A stretch of 37,266 nt of DNA from Hyphomicrobiales bacterium (GCA_004144595.1 SEEM01000032.1:1-37266), one strand, 5' to 3'. Shown: positions 6,950-17,540, counted from the first letter of the stretch. Program-made: numbers and translations. The notes: generated from the sequence alone by a model not told the origin.

Positions 6950-9469
6950 GTGCCGAGGACCGTGGGGGTCCAGTTGAGACGCTTGGATGCAAGGGGCGCC
7001 GGCTACCTGCTGGCAGCCATCGGTTTCGTCGTGGCATGGGGCATCCTGTGCTGGCCCTGGCTTTCGGGGGCCGTGACGATTCCGTTCGACGCCAAGGCGC
7101 ATTTCCAGGCGCAGGTGCAGTTCCTCGCCAACGCGATCCACACCGGCCAGTCGCCCTTCTGGAACCACAACGTCTTTGCCGGCTCGCCGCAGATCGCAGA
7201 CCCGCAATCGCTGATCTTCTCGCCTGCGATCCTGCTCGCGCTGATCTCGCCGGAGCCGAGCTTCCGCGAGGTCGACGCCTATGTGCTGGCGCATCTGCTC
7301 GCCGGCGGGTTGGCACTCCTGATGTTCTTCCGCGATCGCAACTGGCATCCTGTTGGCGGCCTGATGGCGGCGCTGGTCTTCGCCTTCGGCGCATCGGCGG
7401 CCTGGCGCGTCCAGCATGTCGGGCAGATCGCGAGCTATGCCTTCTTCGCGATTGCGTTCTGGCTGACGGCGCGCATGCTGCAACGTTCATCCATTCTGTC
7501 GGGCGTGTTCGCCGGCCTCGCCGCCGGCATGATGGTGCTGGAGCCGGACCAGGTCGCGCTGCTCGCGGGCTATGTGTTGGTCGCCATGGTCGTGGCGCAT
7601 TGGATTTCGGGTGGCTGGCCGGCCTTCAAGGCGAGCCTGCCGTCGATCGCCTCAGCCAGCGCGGTCGGCCTCGCGGTCATCGCCATGCCGCTGATCTGGA
7701 CCTGGCTCTTCGCCGAGGCGACGACGCGGCCGGAGATCGATTTCGGCATCGCGGGGCGCGGTTCGCTGCACCCGATGTCGCTGCTCTCCGCCTTTGTCGG
7801 CGACCTGTTCGGCGCCAAGGATCCGGCCGTCGAATTCTGGGGGCCTTATGGCGATGCGCGGGTGCTCTATCTCTCGCAGAATATGGCGCAGGTCTATTTC
7901 GGCGCGCTGCCGCTTTTGCTGCTGCTCACGCCCGGCCTGACGCGCGGCTGGCTCTGGGACAAGTCGGTGCGCCCGCTGACGCTGATGCTCGTCTTCATGG
8001 TGCTGTTCGCGCTCGGGCGGTACACGCCGCTGTTCCATCTTGCCTATGAGTATCTGCCGGGCGTGAAGCAGTTCCGCCGGCCGGCCGACGCGACGTTCCT
8101 GATCGGCGGCATCGCGGCGATCCTCTCCGGCTATGTGCTGCATCGCATCCTGACGGCCGAGGCTGGGACCTCTTTCCGCCGCGACATGCTGATCGGGGCG
8201 GCGCTGGTGCTCGGCACGTTGGTCCTGGCGCTCGCGGTCTCGCGCGACTGGGGCCATCTTACTGACGCCTGGAAGCCGGTCGCTGTGGCGCTGGGCTGGT
8301 TCGCGCTCGCAGGCGGGGCGTTGTTCATCCTCCAGCGCTGGCGCGGTGCGCTCGGCACTGCGGCTGCGGCCGTGCTGGTCACCGGCGTGGTCTCTGCCGA
8401 TCTCGGCGTCAATAACGGTCCCAACGAGTCCACCGCGCTCTCGCCGCAGATGTACGACGTGCTGGATTATCGCACCAAGAACGACACCATCGCCCTCCTG
8501 AAGCAGTTGACGGCCCAGCCTGAGGGCTCGCCACGGCGTGATCGCGTCGAATTGCTCGGCATGGGCTTCGAATGGCCAAATGCCGGCATGGTCCACGGCT
8601 TCGACCACACGCTGGGGTACAACCCGCTGCGGCTGGAGGACTTCTCCGAGGCCGTCGGCACCGGCGACGGCATCGCGAAGCCCGCTGACCGCAAGTTCAC
8701 GCCGCTCTTCCCGTCCTACCGCTGCCGGCTCGCGAACCTGCTGGGGCTGCGTTACATCGCCTCGCCGGTTCCGATCGAGCAGGTCGACCACGCCCTGAAC
8801 GAGGGCGATCTCCACCTGATCGCACGGACCAAGCAGGGCTATGTCTACGAGAACCCGCGTGCGCTGCCGCGCGTACAATTCGTCGGCGGTTGGCAGTTCG
8901 CCGATTTCGAGAGCATGAAGCTGTCGGGCCGCTGGCCGGAAACCGACCCGACCCAAGCCGTGCTGCTTGATACCGAACCGCCGGTCGCGACGCCGGAAGG
9001 CCCACTCGCCACCCAGGCCGAGGTCAAGCTGACGCGCTATCGCAATGCCCAGATCGAGATCGAGGTCACGACTCCGGTCGCCGGCTTCGTCGTGCTCAAC
9101 GACATCTGGCATCCCTGGTGGAAGGCCGAGGTCGACGGCGTCGAGGCTGAGATCCTGCGGGCCAATGTGCTGTTCCGCGCCGTGCAGGTGCCGGCCGGCA
9201 CGCACAAGGTGCGCTTCAGCTTTCAGCCGATCTGGGGGGCGCTGGCCGAGCTCAGGGCGCGGATCGAGCCGCACGAGCCGGACGATATCCTGCCGCCGGC
9301 GCCACGGCATGCCGAGCCGCAGATCGTGACCGCGCCGGGCGAGATGCCGAAGCTGGCCGGACCGTCAGAAAGCGTGCGCAACTCGCTTGGTCTGGGTACC
9401 GTCCAGGGCCCGGCGACGCGCAACGGCACCGCCGCGGCGCATATCCCCGGCGACGCGATCGCGCATTGA
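6950..9469 (+). CDS. Large YfhO-like polytopic membrane protein
   Basis: An 839-residue protein with a long run of hydrophobic segments over roughly the first 480 residues and a soluble C-terminal part. The pattern matches YfhO-type / GT-C-like membrane proteins. Early acidic residues lie in TIPFDAKAHF, and the C-terminal beta domain carries NDIWHPWWKAEVDG followed by PAGTHKVRFSF, which is characteristic of YfhO. YfhO proteins are thought to be lipid-linked glycosyltransferases; donor and acceptor here are unknown. The N-terminus is uncertain: the frame opens with GTG at 6950, but GTG at 6962 or TTG at 6974 are possible and none has a clear ribosome site. No polysaccharide genes are adjacent. 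Confidence 0.75.
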   Translation: MPRTVGVQLRRLDARGAGYLLAAIGFVVAWGILCWPWLSGAVTIPFDAKAHFQAQVQFLANAIHTGQSPFWNHNVFAGSPQIADPQSLIFSPAILLALISPEPSFREVDAYVLAHLLAGGLALLMFFRDRNWHPVGGLMAALVFAFGASAAWRVQHVGQIASYAFFAIAFWLTARMLQRSSILSGVFAGLAAGMMVLEPDQVALLAGYVLVAMVVAHWISGGWPAFKASLPSIASASAVGLAVIAMPLIWTWLFAEATTRPEIDFGIAGRGSLHPMSLLSAFVGDLFGAKDPAVEFWGPYGDARVLYLSQNMAQVYFGALPLLLLLTPGLTRGWLWDKSVRPLTLMLVFMVLFALGRYTPLFHLAYEYLPGVKQFRRPADATFLIGGIAAILSGYVLHRILTAEAGTSFRRDMLIGAALVLGTLVLALAVSRDWGHLTDAWKPVAVALGWFALAGGALFILQRWRGALGTAAAAVLVTGVVSADLGVNNGPNESTALSPQMYDVLDYRTKNDTIALLKQLTAQPEGSPRRDRVELLGMGFEWPNAGMVHGFDHTLGYNPLRLEDFSEAVGTGDGIAKPADRKFTPLFPSYRCRLANLLGLRYIASPVPIEQVDHALNEGDLHLIARTKQGYVYENPRALPRVQFVGGWQFADFESMKLSGRWPETDPTQAVLLDTEPPVATPEGPLATQAEVKLTRYRNAQIEIEVTTPVAGFVVLNDIWHPWWKAEVDGVEAEILRANVLFRAVQVPAGTHKVRFSFQPIWGALAELRARIEPHEPDDILPPAPRHAEPQIVTAPGEMPKLAGPSESVRNSLGLGTVQGPATRNGTAAAHIPGDAIAH

Positions 9470-9495
9470 AAAAGCCGCGGCGGGTGCCGCGGCTT
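9469..9495 (-). terminator. Rho-independent terminator for the minus-strand reductase gene
   Basis: A perfect nine-base stem (AAGCCGCGG / CCGCGGCTT) with a six-base loop is followed on the minus strand by five T residues. It lies about 190 bases past the reductase stop and immediately after the YfhO-like stop, so it may also slow plus-strand transcription. Confidence 0.75.
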
Positions 9496-9543
9496 CAAGC
9501 AAGCGGTGTCATCCGGTGCGCGCTGCGACATGCAATGCCGCGG

Positions 9544-9630
9544 CGCAGACACGGACCGTTGCCCGAAAAGGCGCCTTCGTGGAGGACGTGGGTCGGAGTG
9601 CCATACTCGTCACGCGGTCCCGTGTCTGCG
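9544..9630. repeat. Long-range inverted repeat
   Basis: Arms CGCAGACACGGACCG (9544-9558) and its complement with one extra base (9615-9630) flank 56 bases. A small perfect hairpin, GCAGCG / CGCTGC, follows at 9633-9649. The region between the YfhO-like gene and the reductase gene otherwise shows no gene. Confidence 0.55.
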
Positions 9631-9681
9631 CAGCAGCGTTTCACGCTGCGGCGCGCACGGGATGACAGGTGCTGCCCCGGC

Positions 9682-11330
<1,649 letters not shown>

Positions 11331-11506
11331 GGGGAACTCCGGTTTGTCTGCGTCGTTCTTGCCAGCCGCGGGCCGCGCGGGAAAGGCCGTTTGGGCTCGC
11401 GCCGCGCAAAGGACTGCGTCTGCCGAGCAAAACACCTTTTCCGCTGCGACTTGCATAGGGCGGCCCGACAGGGCTTGATAGCGCAGCGACACGAGGAGGA
11501 TTGTTC

Positions 11507-11947
11507 ATGGGTCTGTTCAGTTTCATCAAGGAAGCCGGTGCCAAGATCTTCGGCGGCTCGGCCAAGGCGGCGACCGCCGACGAGCTGCAGAAGGAACTCG
11601 CGGGCCACGGCCTGCCGTCCGACGTCAATATCCAGATCGACGGCGACAAGGTGAAGGTGTCCGGCAAGGCGGTTTCGACCGAAGAGGCCGAGAAGATCAT
11701 TCTCGCGCTCGGCAACACCACGGGCGTGGCACAGGTCGAATCCGATCTCGCCGTGACCAAGGAGGCCGCAGCTGCGGTGTTCTATACGGTGAAGAAGGGC
11801 GACACGCTCTGGAAGATCGCCGAGGAGCATTACGGCAAGGGCCAGGGCGCCAAGTACACCGATATCGTCAAGGCCAACACGCCGCCGGTCAAGAATCCCG
11901 ACCTGATCCAGCCCGGCTGGGTCCTGCGTATTCCGCCGAAGGCCTGA
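11507..11947 (+). CDS. kbp: BON-LysM protein, Kbp (YgaU)-like potassium-binding protein
   Basis: A 146-residue protein opening with MGLFSFIKEAG, as in Escherichia coli Kbp. A BON domain covers about residues 25-85 (DVNIQIDGDKVKVSGKA), and a C-terminal LysM covers about 93-143 (YTVKKGDTLWKIAEEHYG ... GWVLRIP). Domain order and length equal those of Kbp, a soluble cytoplasmic potassium sensor, and no signal peptide is seen. The ATG at 11507 has AGGAGGA six bases upstream; a TTG two codons earlier is less likely. It is divergent from the GlcG-like gene and ends at a terminator. Confidence 0.9.
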   Translation: MGLFSFIKEAGAKIFGGSAKAATADELQKELAGHGLPSDVNIQIDGDKVKVSGKAVSTEEAEKIILALGNTTGVAQVESDLAVTKEAAAAVFYTVKKGDTLWKIAEEHYGKGQGAKYTDIVKANTPPVKNPDLIQPGWVLRIPPKA

Positions 11948-11965
11948 GGGCTTTCAGCGAGCGAG

Positions 11966-12001
11966 CAGCCGCGCGCCTGTGGCTCGCGGCTGTTTTCGTT
12001 T
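11966..12001 (+). terminator. Rho-independent terminator after kbp
   Basis: Stem CAGCCGCG / CGCGGCTG with an 11-base loop is followed directly by TTTTCGTTT, 19 bases after the stop codon. Confidence 0.85.
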
Positions 12002-12094
12002 CCGCCACCCGCGGCGCGCCATCGACCGGTGGCGTTTGCCCGTGTGCCGTCCTATCTCAACGGCTCGCCTGACCGAGCTGGAGCTTGCCTGCCC

Positions 12095-12412
12095 ATGATC
12101 GTGAACGACCTCGATATCGACGCCGTCAAGGCGGGGTTGGGCGACGGCTCCATCCTGCTGGTCGACGTGCGCGAGCCGCATGAATTCGCCGCCGGGCATA
12201 TCCCGGGATCGGTCTCGCGCCCGCTCTCGCAATTTGATCCCGCCGACCTACCGAACGAACCGGGCAAGCGCATCGTGCTCTCCTGCGCGGCCGGCGTGCG
12301 CTCGCGGCGCGCGCTGGAGTTCGCGCAGTCGGCCGGGCTCGATATCGACAGCCATTATGCGGGCGGCTTCAAGGACTGGCTGATGCATGGCGAGCCGGTG
12401 ACGCAGGATTGA
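12095..12412 (+). CDS. Rhodanese-like sulfurtransferase
   Basis: A 105-residue single-domain rhodanese. It has VDVREPHEFAAGHIPGS (23-39) and the active-site loop CAAGVRS (Cys64), then YAGGFKDW near the C-terminus, all classic for GlpE-type proteins that move sulfane sulfur. Length equals the minimal domain and there is no signal peptide. The ATG at 12095 is preceded by GGAG at about 11 bases; a longer frame to 12029 adds residues without homology. It is followed 53 bases later by the DUF3829-like gene on the same strand. Confidence 0.92.
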   Translation: MIVNDLDIDAVKAGLGDGSILLVDVREPHEFAAGHIPGSVSRPLSQFDPADLPNEPGKRIVLSCAAGVRSRRALEFAQSAGLDIDSHYAGGFKDWLMHGEPVTQD

Positions 12413-12465
12413 GGCTCAAAGCCCGATCCGCGCTCCAGCCGCCTGCAAGACCAAGGACAAAGACC

Positions 12466-13425
12466 ATGCTGACCCGAGCTTTCTTCTACGGCGCCGCCTG
12501 CGCCACCGCGCTTCTTCTGGCGGCTCCCGGAGCCGGCTGGGCGCAGGGCGCGGCGACGATGCCTTCCGGTAGCGCCAGCAAGGCCGCGGATGACGATCTC
12601 CAGGCCGCGATATCCAAGTCGAACGCCTATACCGGGCTGATGAACCGCACGCTGCGCGCGATCCAGTCATGGGAACGCTATGGCAGTTGGGTCGACATGA
12701 AGAAGGGCCCGACCGGCAAGGAGCGCTACATCACCTACGGGCTCTACAGCCTTTACGACGTCGCCGGCGAGATCAGGAAGGCCGAGGAGGCGATGGCGAA
12801 GGAGCCGAAGCTGCCGGCAATCGACGAGACCATGGGCCGCTATATCAAGGCCTATCAGGAGCTCGCGCCGCTGATCACCAAGGCCGAGCGCTATTACGAC
12901 CGCAAGGATTATCGCGACGACAATCTCGCGGAGGGCCAGAAGCTGCACGCGCTGATGGTGCCGGCGGCGAAGACCTTCCTGGAGGAGCGCGCCAAGCTCG
13001 ACGCGCTGATGCGCGTCTACAAGCGCGGGCTCGACCAGCGCGAGCTTGCCTCGGTCGAGCAGCGCGAGGGCAAGTCTGCCCGCTGGCAGGTGCGCAACAT
13101 CATGATCAATGCGCGCGCCGTCATGGACCTGATGCCGAGCAACGAAAGCCCGATCGTCGATCTCAAGTCCTTCAACGCCGCGATCGCCGATTATGCCGGC
13201 GCGGTCCGCGAGATGGATGCGTTCAAGGACAAGGAGCCGAAGGGCGTGCCCTTCATCGAGAGCCAGGCCAGCTCGTGGCTCGGCAAGCTGCGCGATTTCA
13301 GTGAGAAGCTCGCCAAGAGCAAGGGCGACGTCCGGCGCGGCGCGGCGAACGACGCCAACTGGATCGTCAACAACTACAACACCATGGTCTCGCTCTCCGA
13401 GACCGCCGTCCGCATGTCGCGTTGA
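12466..13425 (+). CDS. Exported DUF3829-like protein of unknown function
   Basis: A 319-residue protein with a signal peptide (residues 1 to about 26, ending GAGWAQ). The mature part is almost wholly helical and charged, with segments such as NAYTGLMNRTLRAI, TKAERYYDRKDYRDD and MINARAVMDLM. This layout resembles the YiiG/DUF3829 family of envelope proteins. There is no lipobox cysteine, so it is probably soluble in the periplasm. AAGGA lies about eight bases before the ATG at 12466. A hairpin (AGCCCCG / CGGGGCT, 13444-13470) follows the stop but lacks an adjacent T-run. Function unknown. Confidence 0.7.
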   Translation: MLTRAFFYGAACATALLLAAPGAGWAQGAATMPSGSASKAADDDLQAAISKSNAYTGLMNRTLRAIQSWERYGSWVDMKKGPTGKERYITYGLYSLYDVAGEIRKAEEAMAKEPKLPAIDETMGRYIKAYQELAPLITKAERYYDRKDYRDDNLAEGQKLHALMVPAAKTFLEERAKLDALMRVYKRGLDQRELASVEQREGKSARWQVRNIMINARAVMDLMPSNESPIVDLKSFNAAIADYAGAVREMDAFKDKEPKGVPFIESQASSWLGKLRDFSEKLAKSKGDVRRGAANDANWIVNNYNTMVSLSETAVRMSR

Positions 13426-13526
13426 GTTCGATGCGCGTGGCGCAGCCCCGGCGCGTGGTGCATCGGGGCTGACGTGGCGCGTTTTATGCTCCAGTCTTTC
13501 ATCAGACCAATCTGAGGATATGCCTC

Positions 13527-15836
13527 ATGCGTCCCATGAAATTTGGTTTCGGCCAGCCTGTCCGGCGAGTCGAGGATCAACGCCTGACCACCGGGACCGG
13601 CCGCTATACGGACGACATAGCCGCTGAAGGCGCCCTGCACGCCTTCGTGCTGCGCTCGCCTTACGCCCATGCCCGCTTCGCCATCTCCGATGTCGAGGCC
13701 GCCCGCAAGATGAAGGGCGTCAAGCTCATCCTTACCGGCGCGGATGTCTCGGGGTATGGCGATCTGCCCTGCAAGGGGCATGTGAAGACAAGCTCCGGCG
13801 AGATGTCGACATCGCTCCCCGTGCCGGTGCTGCCGACCGACACGGTTCGGCATGTCGGCGAGGCCGTCGCCTTCATCGTCGCCGAGACGCTGGCGCAGGC
13901 GCGCGATGCGGCCGAAGCGATCGCCATCGACTGGGACCCGCTGCCGGCCATAACCGGCATCGCCGAGGCGCTGGAAGAGGGCGCACCGCAGGTCTGGCCC
14001 GATCGGGCCGGCAATGTCGCCTTCGAGGCCGAGCAGGGCGATCGCGAGAGGACCGAAAAGGCCTTCGCCAAGGCGGCGCGGACGGTGTCGCTGACCGTCG
14101 TCAACAACCGCCTTGCCTCCGCTTACATGGAGACGCGCGCCTGCATCGCCGAATACGACAAGGCCGACAAGCGCTGGACCCTGACTTTGGGCAGCCAGGG
14201 CAGCCATGGCATGCGCGACCTGATCGCGACCTATGTTCTCAAGGTCGATCCCAAGCGCATCCGCGTGGTGACGCCGGATGTCGGCGGCGGCTTCGGCACC
14301 AAGATCTTCCTCTACCGCGAATATCCGCTGGCGATGATCGCGGCGGAAAAGCTGAAGCGCCCGGTGCGCTGGGTCGCCGATCGCAACGAGCATTTCCTGG
14401 CCGACACGCATGGCCGCGCCAATCTCGCGACGGCCACGATGGCGCTCGACGCCAAGGGCAAGTTCATCGGTCTCAAGGTCGATCTCTCGGCCGAGATGGG
14501 CGCCTGGCTCTCGCAATACGGACCCTTCATCCCCTGGGTCGGTACCACGATGACGCCGGGCTGCTACAGCATTCCGGCCGTGCATGTCGTCTTCAGGGGC
14601 GTGCTGACGCATACGACGCCGGTCGATGCCTATCGCGGCGCGGGGCGTCCCGAGGCGGCCTATCTGATCGAGCGCCTGGTCGATGCGATCGCGCGCGAGA
14701 CCGGCAAGACCCCCGATGCGGTGCGCGCCCAGAATTTCGTCAAGCCGACGGAGATGCCGCACAAGACGCAGACCGGCCCGGTCTACGATTCCGGCGAGTT
14801 CGAGGGCCATATGCGCCACGCCATGGAGGTTGCCGACTGGAAGGGCTTCAAGGCGCGCCAGAAGGCTTCGGCCAAGGCCGGCAAGATCCGCGGCATCGGC
14901 ATGGCCAGCTATATCGAGGCCTGCGGCGGCGGCGGGCCGGAAAGTTCGACCGTGATTCTCGAGAAGGACGGCACCGTCACCGTGCTGATCGGCACGCAGT
15001 CGAACGGGCAGGGGCACGAAACCGCCTATTCGCAGCTCGTCTCGCAGCATCTCGATATCCCGATGGACCGCATCCGCGTCGTGCAGGGCGATACCGACCG
15101 GGTCGAGACCGGCTCCGGCACCGGCGGCTCGCGCTCGATTCCGGTGGGCGGCGCTGCTCTCGACAAGGCGACGGGCATTCTCTCCGACAATCTCAAGCAG
15201 CTGGCCTCCGAGAAGCTCGAGGCGGCGGTCGGCGATCTCGAGATCGTCGACGGCGCGGTCCGGATCGTCGGCACCGATAAGGCACTCGACCTTGCCGCGA
15301 TCGCGGCGCTGCCTGGCGCCACGCCGGCCATGCTCAAGGTTCACCAGAGCTGGCAGCCGCCGGAGGCGACCTATCCGAACGGCACCCATGTCTGCGAGCT
15401 GGAGATCGATCCAGGCACGGGCGGCACGGAAATCCTGAACTATGTCGTCGTCGACGATTTCGGCGTGACGCTGAACCCGCTGATGTTGCAGGGGCAGGTC
15501 CATGGCGGCGCCGTTCAGGGCATCGGCCAGGCGTTGATGGAGGAAATCCGCTTCGATCCGGAGGGGCAGATGCTGACCGCGACCTTCATGGACTATGCGC
15601 TGCCCCGGGCGATCGACGTGCCTAACTTCCATTTCGAGACGCGCAATGTCCGCTGCCTGACCAACGCCATCGGCGTGAAGGGCGCGGGAGAGGCCGGCGC
15701 AATCGGGGCCTGCCCGGCGGTGATGAACGCGGTGGTCGACGCGCTCGACCGCGCCGCGGGCATCAAGGCCATGGACATGCCGGCGACGCCGCTCAAGGTC
15801 TTCACGGCGCTGAGGGAGACCGGGTATCCGCTTTGA
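13527..15836 (+). CDS. Xanthine dehydrogenase-family molybdenum hydroxylase, large (Moco) subunit
   Basis: A 769-residue CoxL/XdhB-like catalytic subunit. The N-terminal domain begins with GQPVRRVEDQRLTTGTGRY. The Moco domain has GGGFGTK (about 253-259), AYRGAGRPEAAY (Tyr369 onward) and KGAGEAGAIGA with the catalytic Glu722. The CoxL signature AYRCSFR is absent, so this is not form I CO dehydrogenase; it is an aldehyde/purine/aromatic-type hydroxylase of unknown substrate. No FAD-binding medium or 2Fe-2S small subunit lies beside it, which is unusual. There is no Tat signal. GAGGAT precedes the ATG at 13527. A cytochrome c' gene follows after 131 bases. Confidence 0.9.
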   Translation: MRPMKFGFGQPVRRVEDQRLTTGTGRYTDDIAAEGALHAFVLRSPYAHARFAISDVEAARKMKGVKLILTGADVSGYGDLPCKGHVKTSSGEMSTSLPVPVLPTDTVRHVGEAVAFIVAETLAQARDAAEAIAIDWDPLPAITGIAEALEEGAPQVWPDRAGNVAFEAEQGDRERTEKAFAKAARTVSLTVVNNRLASAYMETRACIAEYDKADKRWTLTLGSQGSHGMRDLIATYVLKVDPKRIRVVTPDVGGGFGTKIFLYREYPLAMIAAEKLKRPVRWVADRNEHFLADTHGRANLATATMALDAKGKFIGLKVDLSAEMGAWLSQYGPFIPWVGTTMTPGCYSIPAVHVVFRGVLTHTTPVDAYRGAGRPEAAYLIERLVDAIARETGKTPDAVRAQNFVKPTEMPHKTQTGPVYDSGEFEGHMRHAMEVADWKGFKARQKASAKAGKIRGIGMASYIEACGGGGPESSTVILEKDGTVTVLIGTQSNGQGHETAYSQLVSQHLDIPMDRIRVVQGDTDRVETGSGTGGSRSIPVGGAALDKATGILSDNLKQLASEKLEAAVGDLEIVDGAVRIVGTDKALDLAAIAALPGATPAMLKVHQSWQPPEATYPNGTHVCELEIDPGTGGTEILNYVVVDDFGVTLNPLMLQGQVHGGAVQGIGQALMEEIRFDPEGQMLTATFMDYALPRAIDVPNFHFETRNVRCLTNAIGVKGAGEAGAIGACPAVMNAVVDALDRAAGIKAMDMPATPLKVFTALRETGYPL

Positions 15837-15967
15837 TGCAAGGATGGTCTTGCGACACCGCAAGCCCATTCACGCAAAAGCGACTGGCTAACGTCGCGAT
15901 CATCGTTTGATCTGGACAGGGTCAAAACAGCGCCGGATGGCGCGGACTTGTCCATGAGGGGAACTGA

Positions 15968-16399
15968 ATGATCCGCACTGCTCTCGTTCTTGCCGGCCTC
16001 GGGCTTGGCCTCACCGCCGTGATGGCGCAGTCGAACCCGATCACTGAGCGCCAGCAGGTGATGAAGGCCGTCGGCGGAGCGACACGCGAGGGCGCCGCGA
16101 TCGCGAAGGGCGAAGCCGCTTTCGACGCGGCCAAGGCACAGGCGATCTTCAAGACCTATGCCGACGCGGCCAAGAAGATGCCGGCGTTGTTCCCCGATAC
16201 GTCGAAGACGGGCGGCGATACCACGGCCAGCCCGAAGATCTGGGAGGACCAGGCCGGGTTCAAGGCGGCCTTCGCCAAGTTCGAGGCCGATGCGGCCGCC
16301 GGCGCGACCGTTGCGAATCTCGACGGTTTCCGCACCGCCTTCGGCGCGGCGACGAAGAATTGCGGAACCTGTCACGAGGCCTATCGCATCAAGAAATGA
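15968..16399 (+). CDS. Cytochrome c' (class II cytochrome c)
   Basis: A 143-residue periplasmic protein: signal peptide 1-20 (cleavage after VMA), a four-helix-bundle body with RQQVMKAVGGATREGA, and the heme site CGTCH at residues 132-136 close to the C-terminus. A C-terminal CxxCH is the mark of class II cytochromes. Cytochromes c' bind NO and CO and are linked to NO tolerance, though some class II proteins carry electrons. GAGGGG lies eight bases before the ATG. A strong terminator follows, so it seems to be its own unit or the end of one. Confidence 0.93.
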   Translation: MIRTALVLAGLGLGLTAVMAQSNPITERQQVMKAVGGATREGAAIAKGEAAFDAAKAQAIFKTYADAAKKMPALFPDTSKTGGDTTASPKIWEDQAGFKAAFAKFEADAAAGATVANLDGFRTAFGAATKNCGTCHEAYRIKK

Positions 16400-16420
16400 T
16401 CGGCTTCACGCCGATCGCGG

Positions 16421-16453
16421 AAGCGGGCGCCAGCGATGGCCGCCCGCTTTTTT
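16421..16453 (+). terminator. Rho-independent terminator after cytochrome c'
   Basis: Stem AAGCGGGCG / CGCCCGCTT encloses GCC / GGC inner pairing and is followed by TTTT. A second perfect hairpin, GATCGGC / GCCGATC, overlaps the stop codon at 16398-16416. Confidence 0.88.
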
Positions 16454-16579
16454 GTGAGCAGAGGAGCCTTCGCCACCCACAGGCGTTGGAAAAGCGCAGT
16501 TTGGAATTGCTGTGTTTTCAGGGTTGCCGATGCGATGCCGGCCCGTCCAATCTGTCGACCTGCTGACGGGAGACCTTCG

Positions 16580-17518
16580 ATGCTGTTGCTGCGCCGCCTT
16601 TTCGTGACCCTCGTCCTGCTGGCGATCGTGGGTTTCGCGGGCTTTTATGTATTCACCGACCCGCGCGTGGTTTCGCCCTCGCCGGAGATCGGCGCGCTGC
16701 CGGCCGCGGATATCGAGAACGGCAAGCTCCTGTTCTCGGCCGGCGGCTGCACCTCCTGCCACGCGACGCCCGGGCAGGACGACAAGCTCCGGCTCGGGGG
16801 CGGGCTCGCGCTGGAATCGCCGTTCGGCACCTTCCATGCACCGAACATCTCGCCGCATACGCGTGACGGCATCGGCAATTGGGGCGTGCAGGATTTCGTC
16901 GATGCGATGGCGGCAGGCGTCTCGCCCTCCGGGCAGCATCTCTATCCGTCCTTCCCCTATACCTCCTACCGGCTGATGCCGCCGAAGGCGCTGGCCGATC
17001 TCTTCGCCTATATCCGCACGCTGCCGCCGGTCGAGGGCAAGGCGGCGGCTCATGACCTGCGCTTCCCCTTTAATATCCGCCGGGTCGTCGGCGGCTGGAA
17101 GCTGCTGTTCTTCGAGCGTGAACCGTTCCGGCCCGACACGAGCAAGAGCGAGGCCTGGAACCGTGGCGCCTATCTGGTCAATGGCCCCGGCCATTGCGCC
17201 GAGTGCCATTCCAACCGCAACGCGCTCGGCGCCATCGTTCCGGCGACCCGGTTTGCCGGCGGGCCGGACCCGGAGGGCAAGGGCTGGGTGCCGAACATCA
17301 CCCAGTCCGAGAAGGGGCTGGCGAAATGGTCGAAGGAGGAGATCGCCGAGCTCTTGAAGACCGGTTTCACGCCGAGCTTCGACAGCGTCGGTGGCTCGAT
17401 GGCCTCGGTGGTGCGCAATATCGCGCAGCTGCCGGAGGCCGACCGCATGGCGATGGCGGAATACCTGAAGTCGCTGCCTGCGGTCGAGGGGCCGGCGCGG
17501 CCGCAGAGTGGCGGGTGA
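16580..17518 (+). CDS. Membrane-anchored diheme cytochrome c
   Basis: A 312-residue protein with an N-terminal membrane segment (about residues 6-26) and two heme sites, CTSCH (57-61) and CAECH (206-210). Each sits in a class I cytochrome domain, with HAPNISPH and the parallel WVPNITQSEKG later. This two-domain form is like the cytochrome subunits of periplasmic alcohol, gluconate and some molybdenum dehydrogenases, which carry electrons to the terminal oxidase. Its donor is not identified; the Mo hydroxylase large subunit 700 bases upstream is a candidate but lacks partner subunits. GGGAG lies seven bases before the ATG at 16580. It is separated from cytochrome c' by a terminator. Confidence 0.9.
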   Translation: MLLLRRLFVTLVLLAIVGFAGFYVFTDPRVVSPSPEIGALPAADIENGKLLFSAGGCTSCHATPGQDDKLRLGGGLALESPFGTFHAPNISPHTRDGIGNWGVQDFVDAMAAGVSPSGQHLYPSFPYTSYRLMPPKALADLFAYIRTLPPVEGKAAAHDLRFPFNIRRVVGGWKLLFFEREPFRPDTSKSEAWNRGAYLVNGPGHCAECHSNRNALGAIVPATRFAGGPDPEGKGWVPNITQSEKGLAKWSKEEIAELLKTGFTPSFDSVGGSMASVVRNIAQLPEADRMAMAEYLKSLPAVEGPARPQSGG

Positions 17519-17540
17519 GGCGCAGAACGGTGTCAGCTAC

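Noticed and set aside
6804..6977. Open frame after the palindromic element (MRTIDFRFLQ...)
   Set aside because: Composition of the C-terminal half is Arg/Gly/Pro-rich as in random high-G+C frames, it overlaps the next gene, and no ribosome site precedes it.
13444..13470. Hairpin AGCCCCG / CGGGGCT after the DUF3829-like gene as a terminator
   Set aside because: The loop is long (13 bases) and the nearest T-run is about ten bases past the stem, so evidence is too weak.
13527..15836. Carbon monoxide dehydrogenase CoxL
   Set aside because: The active-site signature AYRCSFR is replaced by AYRGAGRPEA, and there are no coxM or coxS genes beside it.
13374..15869. 831-residue minus-strand frame opposite the Mo hydroxylase gene
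   Set aside because: The plus-strand protein has unmistakable family motifs; the antisense frame is a by-product of high G+C codon bias.
15906..15926. TTTGATC / GGTCAAA dyad upstream of cytochrome c', like an FNR/FixK box
   Set aside because: FNR-type boxes have TTGAT and ATCAA four bases apart. Here the half-sites are about nine bases apart, so the spacing does not fit.
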